A stretch of 64,000 nt of DNA, taken from Cytobacillus sp. S13-E01 (lineage in GTDB: Bacteria > Bacillota > Bacilli > Bacillales > Bacillaceae_L). Below are positions 15,223-24,691 of this stretch, one piece after another; positions within the stretch are counted from its first letter, which is position 1, and each line of letters opens with the position of its first letter. The notes under the pieces are model-generated. The model was not told where the DNA came from, did not search any database, and worked only from the letters and a program-made list of their open reading frames with translations. A program made the translations under genes and the position numbers. The stretch spans positions 62,001-126,000 of the forward strand of contig NZ_JARFVC010000006.1 of NCBI RefSeq assembly GCF_029193815.1. The letters run 5' to 3'.

Positions 15223-16947
15223 TTACAAGATAAAATATACGGTTGTTCCCTCTCCAACTTTACTATCGATATTTATTGCGGCAGTATCACCTAACATCAA
15301 GATAAGACGGCGATTTACATTGTATAAACCTATTCCAGTACCAGATTCAGAATTAGCTAGGATAATTTTTCCGGCATCATTTATTCGATTTGGTTTAAAG
15401 CCGTTACCGTTGTCCCCAACGGATACGAGTGTTGCTCCTTGCTTTCTTTTTATAGATATTTTAATATGGCAATTTTTTTCTTTGTCTTTAATACCATGCT
15501 TAATTGCATTTTCAACAATAGGCTGGAGCGTTAAAGGAGGTATCTGTTGTGTAAGAGCTCGCTCATCAATATCATATAAAACCTCAAGCTTATCAATAAA
15601 TCTAGCTTCTTCAATTGAAAGATATGCACGTACATGATTTAGTTCAACCTCAAGTGTTGTCCACTTTTGTGTTGTCGCCGTTAAATTTTGTCTGAAAAAA
15701 TGTGAAAGTGCTATTAATAGATTCCTTGCTTTCACCGGATTGATTCGAATTAAAGAGACGATAATATTCAATGAATTAAATAGAAAATGAGGGCTGATTT
15801 GAGCTTGCAATGCTTTAATTTCTGCTTCCTTCGCCAACTCATTAGCCTTCTCCACCTCAGCAATTTCGAGCTGATGACTTAATAAGGAGCTTAAGCCCTT
15901 AATTAATTGAATAACGAGGTTAGAAATATCCTTCTCGTTTTGAAAATAAAATTTTAAGGTACCAATGGTTTCCCCGCGCCGTTTTAAAGGGGCAACTACA
16001 ACGGCATGAAGGGGACAATCAGGTTTTGCACAATGAATATCAGTTTGATTAGCAATAAGTAATTGGCCTTCCTTTATTACTCGTTTTGTAATAGCTGTCT
16101 GAAGTGGACTATTTGCTTGATGGTGATCATCACCTAGTCCAATATGGGTTAATATTTTTTCCACGTCTGTCATGGAAATCGCAGATGCACCAACTTCCTT
16201 GTAAAGAATAGAACAAACTGCTTTTGCAGACTCAACGTTCAGCCCTTTCCGAAGATGGGTAATCGTAAGTTCAGCTAAACGTAATGCTTTTTGTGCTTGA
16301 AGTGAGCCTGCTTTTTCTTCTTCATGAATCACATTTTTAATAATTAACAGAAATAGTGCAGATCCGATACCATTTGCTAGAATCATTGGTACACCGATCA
16401 CTTTGACCAGTGCAATCGAACGTTCATATGGATCAGCAACAAGTAAAATGATGAGCATTTGGATTGCTTCTGCTAGAGCCCCAATTACAAATGCCGATGA
16501 TAACGAGATGTTTTTTTTATTTTTTTTATGAAAGGTAGCTGAAACAATTCCTGCAACAACTGCGGACAATCCACATGCCAGATCAGTAAATCCACCAAGA
16601 GTATAACGGTGGGCTCCAGCAATAATTCCGGCACCAATTCCAACTTTGTAACCACCAAGTAAACCAGCAATAATAATGCCAATCACACGCGAATTTGCAA
16701 TCGCTTCATCTGGATTTAGACCTTGTGCCCAGCGATTAAATTGTAATGAATCTGTGCTAAAAGCTAGCCCTGAATACGTACCGATGATTCCAAAGAATCC
16801 AAAAAATAGAATCGCACTAAATTGTTGTTTACGTCCTATATCTTCCTGGCCAATCATTCTTCGGAAAAACTTAAACCTTGTGATAACAAAAGCGACCGTT
16901 ACAATAATACCTAGACGTTCCAACATAGTAATCATTAATTCAAACAT
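15223..16947 (-). CDS. LytS-type sensor histidine kinase (5TM-5TMR_LYT, GAF, HisKA_5)
   Basis: A 574-residue membrane kinase. Residues about 1-200 hold six or so hydrophobic segments with the 5TMR_LYT signature (NSRVIGIIIAGLLGGYKVGIGAGIIAG). A GAF-like cytosolic domain follows at about 220-360. The phospho-acceptor region is ALQAQISPHFLFNSLN with His387, then an ATPase domain with VENAIKHGIK and GTGIGLYNVNRRL. E. coli BtsS and Bacillus LytS of this class sense extracellular pyruvate. The context with a CstA-type transporter supports the same role. Confidence 0.92.
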   Translation of the reverse strand: MFELMITMLERLGIIVTVAFVITRFKFFRRMIGQEDIGRKQQFSAILFFGFFGIIGTYSGLAFSTDSLQFNRWAQGLNPDEAIANSRVIGIIIAGLLGGYKVGIGAGIIAGAHRYTLGGFTDLACGLSAVVAGIVSATFHKKNKKNISLSSAFVIGALAEAIQMLIILLVADPYERSIALVKVIGVPMILANGIGSALFLLIIKNVIHEEEKAGSLQAQKALRLAELTITHLRKGLNVESAKAVCSILYKEVGASAISMTDVEKILTHIGLGDDHHQANSPLQTAITKRVIKEGQLLIANQTDIHCAKPDCPLHAVVVAPLKRRGETIGTLKFYFQNEKDISNLVIQLIKGLSSLLSHQLEIAEVEKANELAKEAEIKALQAQISPHFLFNSLNIIVSLIRINPVKARNLLIALSHFFRQNLTATTQKWTTLEVELNHVRAYLSIEEARFIDKLEVLYDIDERALTQQIPPLTLQPIVENAIKHGIKDKEKNCHIKISIKRKQGATLVSVGDNGNGFKPNRINDAGKIILANSESGTGIGLYNVNRRLILMLGDTAAINIDSKVGEGTTVYFIL

Positions 16948-17044
16948 GGGAGATTCTCTCCTAGTACGATAAATTTCTTACATTTTATCACAAAGGTATG
17001 AAAAAGAATGACTATTACTTTAAATATTATTTTTCATGTATGCA

Positions 17045-17075
17045 AGAAAAAAACAGCTCAACGGGAACTGTTTTT
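17045..17075 (-). terminator. Terminator after the K+/H+ antiporter gene
   Basis: On the minus strand AAAACAG pairs with CTGTTTT, followed by further T. The stop codon lies at its edge. Confidence 0.6.
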
Positions 17076-18546
17076 AATGGTCATCTATATTAAGCATGTC
17101 CTTTAACGACTTGATACTCCCTTTATCCGTTAATATATACAAGATGTCACCTTCGTATATTTTCGTATCACCGCGGGGTGGGATTAGTTCATTTTTACGG
17201 ATAATGGCATTGACCAACGCCTTTTCTGGTAACTCAACATCCTTCAATTGTTTGTTAATGAGTTGATTGCCACCACTAACCTCGAGCTCAATAAATTCAG
17301 CATTTGCTTTTCCAATTGATACGAGTTCCAAAGTATGTGGGGATTTAGGTTTTGTTTCACCTGTTAGCCTAAGTTTTTTGGCAAATAAAGGGATCGTTGA
17401 ACCTTGTATTAGTGCTGATGTTAAGACAACGAAGAAGACGATATTAAAGATGAGCTGACTGTTTTCAACTCCTGCAATCAATGGGAATGTTGCTAGAACA
17501 ATAGGTACTGCTCCCCGTAATCCCGCCCATGAGATGAAAATCATTTCTCTTATATTAAATTTATAAAAAGGGATGGACGCAAAGACTGCAATTGGACGTG
17601 CAATTACAATAAGGATAATAGATAAAAGAAGTCCCTTCCAGATGATATCCCAATTCATTAATTGGGATGGGAAAACTAACAATCCTAAGATAACAAACAT
17701 TAGAATTTGCATCATCCATGCGAATCCTTCATTAAAGCGTAAAATTGAGTGACGGTAGGTTAAATCTCTGTTTCCAATTACAAGTGCAGCAACATATACT
17801 GCTAATAAGCCACTTGCATTGACCATCGCTGTTACGCTGTACGTTAAAATCGCAAAAGCTAAGGCGAGAACGGGATAGAGTCCACTTGAATCTAGGGCAA
17901 TTTTATTGATCGATCTTGATGCCAGTTTTCCGAATAGAAGGCCGAGTAGTAAACCAATCCCCATTTGCCAGAAAAAAGTTAAAATTAATATGAAGACGTT
18001 TGAATTGTCTCCAACTAGGAGCTGAATAACGGATAATGTTAAAAACACAGCCATGGGATCGTTTGTGCCAGATTCGGCTTCTAATGTTGCGGAAAGTTTT
18101 TCTTTTACATTTTGTCCTGCTAATACAGAAAAGACAGCTGCAGCATCGGTTGAGCCTACAATTGATCCAATTAAAAATGCTTCTAGCCAGTCTATTCCAA
18201 GTATAAACTTTGCACCAATAGCCACTACGGTTGTAGTTAAAATTACACCTAAAGTTGCAAGGGATAGGGATGGTCCAGCCACTTTTTTAACAGAACTCCA
18301 CTTTGTTTGTAGTCCACCTTCAAATAAAATAATAATAAGTGCTAGTACTCCAATTAATTGTGCAACACTGGCATTATCAAAATAAATTAAACCTAAAACA
18401 TCGCTTCCCATCACCATACCTAGAATTATGAAAAGCACTAGAGCAGGAACGCCTAGTCTTGTTGAGAACTTGGTTGTGATAACCCCTAAGAGTAACAGCA
18501 GGGATAATAACAAAATAAAATAATCAGTATCAAAATGTTGTAACAT
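17074..18546 (-). CDS. K+/H+ (or Na+/H+) antiporter, CPA1 family, with RCK_C/TrkA-C domain
   Basis: A 490-residue protein. Residues about 1-390 form a 12-TM CPA1 exchanger with DAAAVFSVLAG (about residues 134-144) and ESGTNDPMAVFLTL carrying the transport Asp pair. The last ~75 residues form a TrkA-C (RCK_C) domain (GGNQLINKQLKDVELPEKALVNAIIR...GDILYILTDKG). This NhaP2/CvrA-like layout expels K+ in exchange for protons and is ligand-gated through the C-terminal domain. It is probably co-transcribed with the YitT-family gene, which ends 26 bases before its start. Confidence 0.88.
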   Translation of the reverse strand: MLQHFDTDYFILLLSLLLLLGVITTKFSTRLGVPALVLFIILGMVMGSDVLGLIYFDNASVAQLIGVLALIIILFEGGLQTKWSSVKKVAGPSLSLATLGVILTTTVVAIGAKFILGIDWLEAFLIGSIVGSTDAAAVFSVLAGQNVKEKLSATLEAESGTNDPMAVFLTLSVIQLLVGDNSNVFILILTFFWQMGIGLLLGLLFGKLASRSINKIALDSSGLYPVLALAFAILTYSVTAMVNASGLLAVYVAALVIGNRDLTYRHSILRFNEGFAWMMQILMFVILGLLVFPSQLMNWDIIWKGLLLSIILIVIARPIAVFASIPFYKFNIREMIFISWAGLRGAVPIVLATFPLIAGVENSQLIFNIVFFVVLTSALIQGSTIPLFAKKLRLTGETKPKSPHTLELVSIGKANAEFIELEVSGGNQLINKQLKDVELPEKALVNAIIRKNELIPPRGDTKIYEGDILYILTDKGSIKSLKDMLNIDDH

Positions 18547-18571
18547 AGCATTTCTCCTTGTTGTTCATTAA

Positions 18572-19456
18572 TTAGTGAATGTCACGCTTTTTAAACCGAC
18601 CTCCACGGACTTCAGCAATATTTGCTACAGCTAGAAAGGCAGAAGGATCAATTTCTTCAACTATTGATTTTAGCTTTGCTTCTTCGAGACGAGTAATTAC
18701 ACAAAATATTACTTTTTTTTCATCACCTGTGTAGGCACCTTCGCCATTTAAATATGTAACACCTCGACCAAGACGGGCCATTATCGCTTCGCCAATTTCT
18801 TTAGATTGATCACTTATAATCCAAGAGGATTTGGATTCATCAATTCCTTGGATGACAATATCAATTGTCTTAAAGGCAATAAAATACGCGATTAATGAAT
18901 ACAACGCACGGTCCCACCCGAAAACAAAGCCCGCACTTCCCAGGATAAAGAGGTTAAAAAACATAATAATTTCGCCAACTGAAAAAGGAAGTTTTTTATT
19001 AAATAAAATCGCTAATATTTCGGTTCCATCTAAGGAGCCACCATAACGGATAACAAGTCCAACTCCAATCCCTAATATAATCCCACCAAATACAGCGGCT
19101 AGTAATAAATCTTCGGTTAGTTCTGGGACTGGATGTAACAGTGTTGTTGTAATGGAAAGAACAGCAACACCAAACAATGTCGTAAGTGCAAACGTTTTAC
19201 CTATTTGTTTATAACCTATATAGAAAAAAGGGATATTGAGTAAGAAAATATAAAGTCCCAGTTTTACATCAGTTAAGTATGAAAGGATGATTGAAATACC
19301 AACGATGCCACCGTCAATAACTCGATTCGGTACGAGGAAGATTTCCAAGCCAACAGCCATTAATACTGCTCCGATAAACGTAAAACTACCACGTTTTAAG
19401 ATTTTCGTTTTTGTTAGTTTTTGATGTGATTTTAATTGTTGCTCCAATGTGTCCAC
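18572..19456 (-). CDS. YitT-family membrane protein (DUF2179)
   Basis: A 294-residue protein. It has about five to six hydrophobic segments in the first 200 residues (FIGAVLMAVGLEIFLVPNRVIDGGIVGIS is a typical YitT opening) and a C-terminal soluble DUF2179 domain (LGRGVTYLNGEGAYTGDEKKVIFCVITRLE...DPSAFLAVANIAEVRGG). The chosen start is GTG at 19456. The N-terminus has a charged extension of about 20 residues before the first membrane segment. The function of the family is not established. Spacing suggests an operon with the antiporter downstream. Confidence 0.85.
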   Translation of the reverse strand: MDTLEQQLKSHQKLTKTKILKRGSFTFIGAVLMAVGLEIFLVPNRVIDGGIVGISIILSYLTDVKLGLYIFLLNIPFFYIGYKQIGKTFALTTLFGVAVLSITTTLLHPVPELTEDLLLAAVFGGIILGIGVGLVIRYGGSLDGTEILAILFNKKLPFSVGEIIMFFNLFILGSAGFVFGWDRALYSLIAYFIAFKTIDIVIQGIDESKSSWIISDQSKEIGEAIMARLGRGVTYLNGEGAYTGDEKKVIFCVITRLEEAKLKSIVEEIDPSAFLAVANIAEVRGGRFKKRDIH

Positions 19457-19513
19457 CTATAGCCTCAACTCCAATTTTTTGTTTTTAAAATTATTTAAAG
19501 GAAGGGATTAAAA

Positions 19514-19650
19514 TTGATAGTATTAATTGTATGTCAAAAATGTAAGGGGAAATGAAAAGGGAACTACTTTGGTTTACTTGTAAAAAATGCTCCGGTACAG
19601 GGAAAGCTAAGACCAGAGAATCTACGCTAGTAAAGATAATTTTATCATAA
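19514..19650 (+). pseudogene. Frameshifted small zinc-ribbon protein with two CXXCXGXG motifs
   Basis: The TTG-initiated frame at 19514 reads LIVCQKCKGK and then hits a stop. In another frame, from the ATG at 19552, the sequence continues FTCKKCSGTGKAK and ends at 19650. Two CXXCXGXG (DnaJ zinc-finger type) motifs about 15 residues apart in different frames strongly suggest one small zinc-binding protein broken by a frameshift, or a sequencing error. The downstream frame alone could still make a 32-residue peptide. The intact relatives I have in mind are tiny YuiA-like proteins. Confidence 0.45.
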
Positions 19651-19743
19651 AAATGCGTCAGATTGTTAGAATATGCTTTGATAGAGTAATAGTAATTTAT
19701 AATTAACATAACTTAGTAATACATACTCTAAAAGGAGAGCACT

Positions 19744-19851
19744 ATCAAAAAATGGTTTGAGAAAAAACTGGTATACAGAACATTTTTAATTGAAAATATC
19801 TTATCTGCAGCTCTTCCAAAGCATTTCGATAGCTTCAAACGTGCGAATTAA
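19744..19851 (+). CDS. Possible 35-aa ORF starting with ATC
   Basis: AAAGGAG at 19731-19737 is ideally spaced for an ATC codon at 19744. From there a clean 35-codon frame runs to a TAA. The product begins IKKWFEKKLVYRTFLIEN, is basic and amphipathic, and ends in a hydrophilic tail. No ATG, GTG or TTG occurs in frame at a usable position. It is either a rare AUC start, a gene whose ATG has mutated, or chance. The sequence is not recognised. Confidence 0.3.
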   Translation: MKKWFEKKLVYRTFLIENILSAALPKHFDSFKRAN

Positions 19852-19921
19852 TTAAATTTAGGGTGACGAAATAAAGAGAGATGGATTACACTAGAGTTAG
19901 AAAAATTAATGGGGTGTGTAT

Positions 19922-20842
19922 ATGAGAATATTAATTGTTGGTGCAGGAGCAGTTGGGGGATATTTTGGTGGTAGGTTATTAGAAAAAGGTGAAGATGTCA
20001 CGTTTTTAGTGCGAGAAAAAAGAAAAGGATTACTACAAGCTAATGGATTGAAATTGAATAGTGTACATGGAAATGTTGACCTCAAGCCAAAGGTTTTAAC
20101 AGTAAAAGACACTTCCGAGGCATTTGATGTAGTCATTGTGTCAACTAAAGCATATCACCTAAGCGACGTAGTAGATAGTATCGAACCATTTGTCGCTAAA
20201 AATACGATGATACTGCCACTATTAAATGGGGTCTCACATGTTGAGGTCCTTCAAAATCGTTTTGGAAAAGAAAACGTTATTGGTGGGCTGTGTTTTATAG
20301 AGTCAACACTTGATGTAACAGGACAGGTAGTACAAACGAGTCCTATTCATGATTTAGTTTTTGGAGAATTAAGTGGAGAGAGAACGGAAAGAATTGAGAA
20401 GCTAGAAAAGGCTTTTAGTGGTACAAAGGCTAATTTTCGCTTAAGTGATGAAATCGTTCGTGAAATGTGGCATAAATATTTATTCATCACAACCTTATCC
20501 GGTGTAACAACTTTGATGCGTGCACCAATTGGTCCTATTCGTGAGTCTATAGGTGGTCAAGAAACCATTGAACGTTTAGTAAAAGAATTATCTACTGTAA
20601 TGAGAGCAATTCAAGCACCGATTGCAGAAACAATAGAGCAAATCATGTTAGAACGTGTACAGGCAATGGGGTACGATATGAAGTCATCGATGCAACGGGA
20701 TATGGAAAAGGGACAAGCGGTAGAAGCGGACCATCTCCAAGGCTACATATATAACATTGCTCAAACAGAAAAGCTAAATGTGCCTGTGCTACAGGTTATT
20801 TATAGTAATTTAAAGGTGTATGAACAAAGCTTAGAAGGTTAA
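19922..20842 (+). CDS. 2-dehydropantoate 2-reductase (ketopantoate reductase family)
   Basis: A 306-residue NADPH-dependent reductase of the ApbA/PanE family. The Rossmann motif RILIVGAGAVGGYFGGRL opens the protein. KAYHLSDVV (about residue 76) and the C-terminal domain with MWHKYLFITTLSGVTTLMRAPIG contain the expected Lys. The start is set at the ATG at 19922, because the upstream GTG adds only two residues and the glycine-rich strand should begin at once. Several paralogues of panE are usual in bacilli, so a role in pantothenate synthesis is not certain. Confidence 0.82.
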   Translation: MRILIVGAGAVGGYFGGRLLEKGEDVTFLVREKRKGLLQANGLKLNSVHGNVDLKPKVLTVKDTSEAFDVVIVSTKAYHLSDVVDSIEPFVAKNTMILPLLNGVSHVEVLQNRFGKENVIGGLCFIESTLDVTGQVVQTSPIHDLVFGELSGERTERIEKLEKAFSGTKANFRLSDEIVREMWHKYLFITTLSGVTTLMRAPIGPIRESIGGQETIERLVKELSTVMRAIQAPIAETIEQIMLERVQAMGYDMKSSMQRDMEKGQAVEADHLQGYIYNIAQTEKLNVPVLQVIYSNLKVYEQSLEG

Positions 20843-21022
20843 TTCTATGTATGATGTTTCTAGATACGTCACTTTTTTCATATAGGATATTAAACTTAAA
20901 CGACGAATATTGTAAAAAAATTGTCTTGTAATAAAACCATTAATGATTTAGTATAGGGTACATTAATACAACATGTCGTTATGAATGAATCGATTTAAAA
21001 CTGTATATTGTGTTTTTCCTTA

Positions 21023-21197
21023 AATAAGATGCCAATAGGCTTAATTGGGAATCTGGTAATAATCCAGAACTGCCCCCGCAACTGTAAGTGTGGACGAACT
21101 AAGCAAATCCACTGTATAAGAACACTTTAATGGTGCTTATACGGGAAGGGCTTAAAGTAGATTGATACACGAGTCAGGAGACCTGTCTTACTTTAAG
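21023..21197 (+). ncRNA. Adenosylcobalamin riboswitch
   Basis: The conserved cobalamin aptamer segments are present in order: AATTGGGAATCTGGT, then ACTGCCCCCGCAACTGTAAG, and the B12-box stretch CACGAGTCAGGAGACCTG at about 21169-21186. It lies upstream of a class I ribonucleotide reductase operon and is followed by an intrinsic terminator directly before the gene. With cobalamin bound, the class I enzyme should be shut off. In other bacteria this happens when a B12-dependent class II enzyme can take over. Confidence 0.95.
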
Positions 21198-21283
21198 ATG
21201 TTTCAACTTCTTCGGGGATTGAGAAGATGAAATGATAGCAGCAAGAGGCTTATTTAATATATCCCTTTTAATGTTATCGTTTC

Positions 21284-21314
21284 ATCCGCTCAAATTCCTT
21301 GAGCGGATTTTTTT
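21284..21314 (+). terminator. Riboswitch expression-platform terminator
   Basis: ATCCGCTCAA pairs perfectly with TTGAGCGGAT and is followed by seven T, ending about 20 bases before the nrd start codon. It is the likely off-state hairpin of the cobalamin riboswitch. Confidence 0.88.
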
Positions 21315-21334
21315 ATGTGGATGGAGGAATAAAA

Positions 21335-23623
21335 ATGAGAACTCAAATTAAAGAAGATCTTAATTCTGTATTAAACGCTATTAGTAGGGCAGCAAAAGAA
21401 TATAATCTGGATACAACTGAACTTATTGGTCGAATAAAAGAGATGGGCATAACAGGGGCTGAAGCAAATCAACATGCTTTGTTTTATGCACTAAATAACA
21501 TTGCAATGGACCAGCCGAGTTGGACTTTTTTAGCGGCGAATTTATTTTTGAACGAATTATATGAAAAGGCAGCTAGCAATCGTGGATATGACCACAAGTT
21601 AAAGTACGGAAACTTATACGAACTTATAAAGGAATTAACAGCAAAAGGGATCTATTCTACTGAACTACTAAACTCCTATCCTAAAGAGGAAATAGATGAA
21701 CTTGAGGGTGTGATTATCCCTGATCGAGATTACTTATTTAATTATATCGGATTGTTTTTATTAGCAGATAGATACATAGCAAAAGACCATGAAAAGAATA
21801 TATATGAGCTTCCGCAAGAGCGTTTCTTGATTATTGCAATGACCTTAATGAAAAATGAGAACACAAAAAAGCGCCTTCACCTAGTAAAAGAAGCTTACTG
21901 GGCATTAAGTAATTTATATATGACGGTTGCAACTCCAACATTATCAAATGCTGGTAAAAGCTATGGTCAATTATCGTCATGTTTTATTGATACAGTGGAC
22001 GATTCACTTGATGGCATTTATCTAAACAATTGGGATATTGCAAGATTAAGTAAAGATGGCGGTGGAATTGGCGTCTACTACGGGAAAGTGAGAGCCTTAG
22101 GTTCTGATATTAAGAAATTCAAAGGAAATTCTTCCGGTGTTGTTCCATGGATCAAGTTAGTAAATGATACAGCGGTTAGCGTTGATCAATTAGGCCAACG
22201 CCAAGGGGCGATAGCAGTCTATCTTGACATCTTTCATAAGGACATCATGAATGGTTTTTTAGATTTAAAAACGAATAATGGTGATGAACGACGTAAAGCA
22301 CATGACATTTTTACAGGAGTTGCGATCCCAGACCTTTTTATGAAGCAGCTAGAGAAGGCTGATGAAAATGGGAGAAGTATTGGAGAGTGGCATACCTTTT
22401 GTCCATATCAAGTAAAACAAATGATGGGCTGGAAAGATGATTATGGTAATCCACTTGGACTTGAAGATTTCTACGATGAAAATGATATAAAGTATTTTAC
22501 TGAAAAGTACGAAGAGGCAGTGAATAATCCATTTCTTCCACGTAAAACATACCGTGCTATGGATATAATGTCACGTATTATGGTGGCACAGCTTGAAACA
22601 GGTACACCATATATGTTTTACCGGGATGAAGTGAACCGTCAAAATCCTAATAAACATATGGTAGGAAAGGGCCGAACTTCTATTTATTGTAGTAATCTAT
22701 GTACCGAAATTGCTCAAAATATGTCTGTGACTACTATTGTACAAGAATATCAAGACGTAGAAGGTAATCTTGTTATGGTTAGAAAACCAGGTGATTTTGT
22801 GGTCTGTAATTTATCTTCAATTAATCTACCGAAAGCTGTTCATGAAGGTGGATTGGAGCGTTTAATTCAAATTCAAGTTAGAATGTTAGATAATGTCATC
22901 GATCTTAACACCATTTCAGTTGGACAGGCCGGGGTAACGAATAAAAAATACCGTGCGATTGGATTAGGAACATTTGGCTGGCATCATTTACTTGCGGTAG
23001 AGGGAATACATTGGGAGTCTGAAGAAGCAATTGAATATGCGGATAATCTTTATGAAGACATTGCATACTATACAATTCGTGCTTCTAATGACCTAGCAAT
23101 TGAAAAAGGAGAGTACTCGCAATTTACCGGTTCAGAATGGGATACGGGTGAATACTTTTATCGAAAAAACTACAATTCTAACCGTTGGGTTCGGTTACAA
23201 GAGAATATATCGAAGCATGGATTGCGTAATGGTTGGCTAATGGCTGTTGCACCTAATTCTTCGACAGCTAAAATAGGTGGATCTACAGATGGAATCGATC
23301 CGTTATATGCAGTTGAATATGCTGAGGAAAAGAAAAATTTTAAATTTAATGTGACAGCACCTGACTTAAATCATGAAACATATGACTATTATCGTCGTGC
23401 TAGACATGAACTTGATCAAGTATGGAGTATCAGACAAAATGCTGCTAGGCAACGCCACATTGATCAAGGGATTAGTTTTAATATCTATGTACGTCACGAT
23501 ATTAAAGCTCGTGATTTACTAAACCTTCATTTAGAAGCATGGAAACAAGGTTTAAAGACAACCTACTATGTTCGTAGTACATCTCAGGTTGAAATTGAGG
23601 AATGTGAAGCTTGTCATAGTTAA
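21335..23623 (+). CDS. nrdA: Class I ribonucleoside-diphosphate reductase, large (alpha) subunit
   Basis: A protein of about 762 residues. The N-terminus holds a short helical region (ATP-cone-like at most). ATPTLSNAGKSYGQLSSCFI has the first active-site Cys, NLCTEI the radical Cys region, and APNSSTAKIGGSTDGIDP the usual effector/active-site segment. The C-terminal tail YYVRSTSQVEIEECEACHS has the CxxC pair that passes reducing equivalents. The start is the ATG at 21335 behind TGGAGGAAT; an upstream frame reaching into the riboswitch terminator is rejected. It makes deoxyribonucleotides with the adjacent small subunit, under cobalamin riboswitch control. It could equally be called nrdE. Confidence 0.9.
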   Translation: MRTQIKEDLNSVLNAISRAAKEYNLDTTELIGRIKEMGITGAEANQHALFYALNNIAMDQPSWTFLAANLFLNELYEKAASNRGYDHKLKYGNLYELIKELTAKGIYSTELLNSYPKEEIDELEGVIIPDRDYLFNYIGLFLLADRYIAKDHEKNIYELPQERFLIIAMTLMKNENTKKRLHLVKEAYWALSNLYMTVATPTLSNAGKSYGQLSSCFIDTVDDSLDGIYLNNWDIARLSKDGGGIGVYYGKVRALGSDIKKFKGNSSGVVPWIKLVNDTAVSVDQLGQRQGAIAVYLDIFHKDIMNGFLDLKTNNGDERRKAHDIFTGVAIPDLFMKQLEKADENGRSIGEWHTFCPYQVKQMMGWKDDYGNPLGLEDFYDENDIKYFTEKYEEAVNNPFLPRKTYRAMDIMSRIMVAQLETGTPYMFYRDEVNRQNPNKHMVGKGRTSIYCSNLCTEIAQNMSVTTIVQEYQDVEGNLVMVRKPGDFVVCNLSSINLPKAVHEGGLERLIQIQVRMLDNVIDLNTISVGQAGVTNKKYRAIGLGTFGWHHLLAVEGIHWESEEAIEYADNLYEDIAYYTIRASNDLAIEKGEYSQFTGSEWDTGEYFYRKNYNSNRWVRLQENISKHGLRNGWLMAVAPNSSTAKIGGSTDGIDPLYAVEYAEEKKNFKFNVTAPDLNHETYDYYRRARHELDQVWSIRQNAARQRHIDQGISFNIYVRHDIKARDLLNLHLEAWKQGLKTTYYVRSTSQVEIEECEACHS

Positions 23624-23643
23624 GCTAAAGGGGATGAAAAGTC

Positions 23644-24684
23644 ATGAATACATCACTAACACGAATTAAATTATTAAACCCTGAGTTTCCTAATAAATCA
23701 ACTGGTATTATCAATGGAAAATCATCGGGAATTTTAAACTGGAATGATATCGCATATCCACAAATGTATGATCTTTATCAAACTCTTTTATCCAACTTTT
23801 GGAAAGCTCAAGAGATTAACATGCAGGATGATATTAAGCAATGGGATCAGCTTAGCCAGATTGAACAGGATGTATTTTTACGAATTAATACTCAGCTAGC
23901 GTCGTTAGATAGTTTACAAACTCCTACAATGAGTCAAGTGATGGATTATGTAACTGATTCTAGCTTTAAAGCAATCTTCGCCGTCATTTCACAGCAAGAA
24001 GCCGTTCACAATGAATCATATTCCTATATTTTGAGTTCACTTATTCCTTTGCGTGATCAAAATGAAAGATTCAACCAAGCAAAAGATGACCCGATCGTGA
24101 GAAAAAGAAACCAGCTTATTTTAGATGCTTATAATGGTTTCAAAGAGCAGCCCACGCCGCAAACCTTATTTAAATTAGCGGTAAATTCTATTAATCTTGA
24201 AGGCATTTATTTCTATGCTGGATTTGCTTTTTTCTATAGTCTTGCTAGGCAACAAAAGATGCTTAAGACAAGTACGATGATTAGCTATATTCAACGTGAT
24301 GAAATGCAGCATGCGTATTTCATTTCTCAGTTTTTAAGGATTTTATTAACAGAGAATCCTCAGCTAAATACAGAAGAAAACACACAGTATATCTATGATA
24401 CGATTGATCAAGCGGTCAAGCTTGAGATAGAGTGGGCTAGCTATATACTAAAAGATATTAATGATATTGATTTACTAGAATTTGAGGGCTATGTAGAATA
24501 TCTCGCAAATAAGAGATTGCGTCAGCTTGGTTTAGGTAACCTTTATGAAGCAAGGGAAAATCCAATGCCGTGGATTCATGTCTTTAGTGATGGAATGATT
24601 AATCAAACTAAATCGGACTTCTTTGAACAAAAATCAAGAACTTACTCAAAGGTCACTCAGTCAAACGGCTTTGAAGAATTGTAG
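23644..24684 (+). CDS. nrdB: Class I ribonucleotide reductase, small (beta) subunit
   Basis: A 346-residue ferritin-like radical-generating subunit. All metal ligands of the R2 fold can be placed: Asp in LASLDSLQ, Glu and His in QQEAVHNESYSY, Glu in SINLEGIYFYAGF, and Glu and His in RDEMQHAYF. The radical Tyr is at the expected position, four residues after the first His. It is therefore a Tyr-radical class Ia/Ib-type protein rather than a Tyr-less class Ic. It starts 20 bases after the large-subunit stop and is followed by a flavodoxin gene. Confidence 0.9.
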   Translation: MNTSLTRIKLLNPEFPNKSTGIINGKSSGILNWNDIAYPQMYDLYQTLLSNFWKAQEINMQDDIKQWDQLSQIEQDVFLRINTQLASLDSLQTPTMSQVMDYVTDSSFKAIFAVISQQEAVHNESYSYILSSLIPLRDQNERFNQAKDDPIVRKRNQLILDAYNGFKEQPTPQTLFKLAVNSINLEGIYFYAGFAFFYSLARQQKMLKTSTMISYIQRDEMQHAYFISQFLRILLTENPQLNTEENTQYIYDTIDQAVKLEIEWASYILKDINDIDLLEFEGYVEYLANKRLRQLGLGNLYEARENPMPWIHVFSDGMINQTKSDFFEQKSRTYSKVTQSNGFEEL

Positions 24685-24691
24685 GCAAAGT

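Noticed and set aside
19491..19709. 72-codon minus-strand ORF
   Set aside because: It is antisense to the zinc-ribbon remnant with its CXXCXGXG motifs, and its own composition is random-looking.
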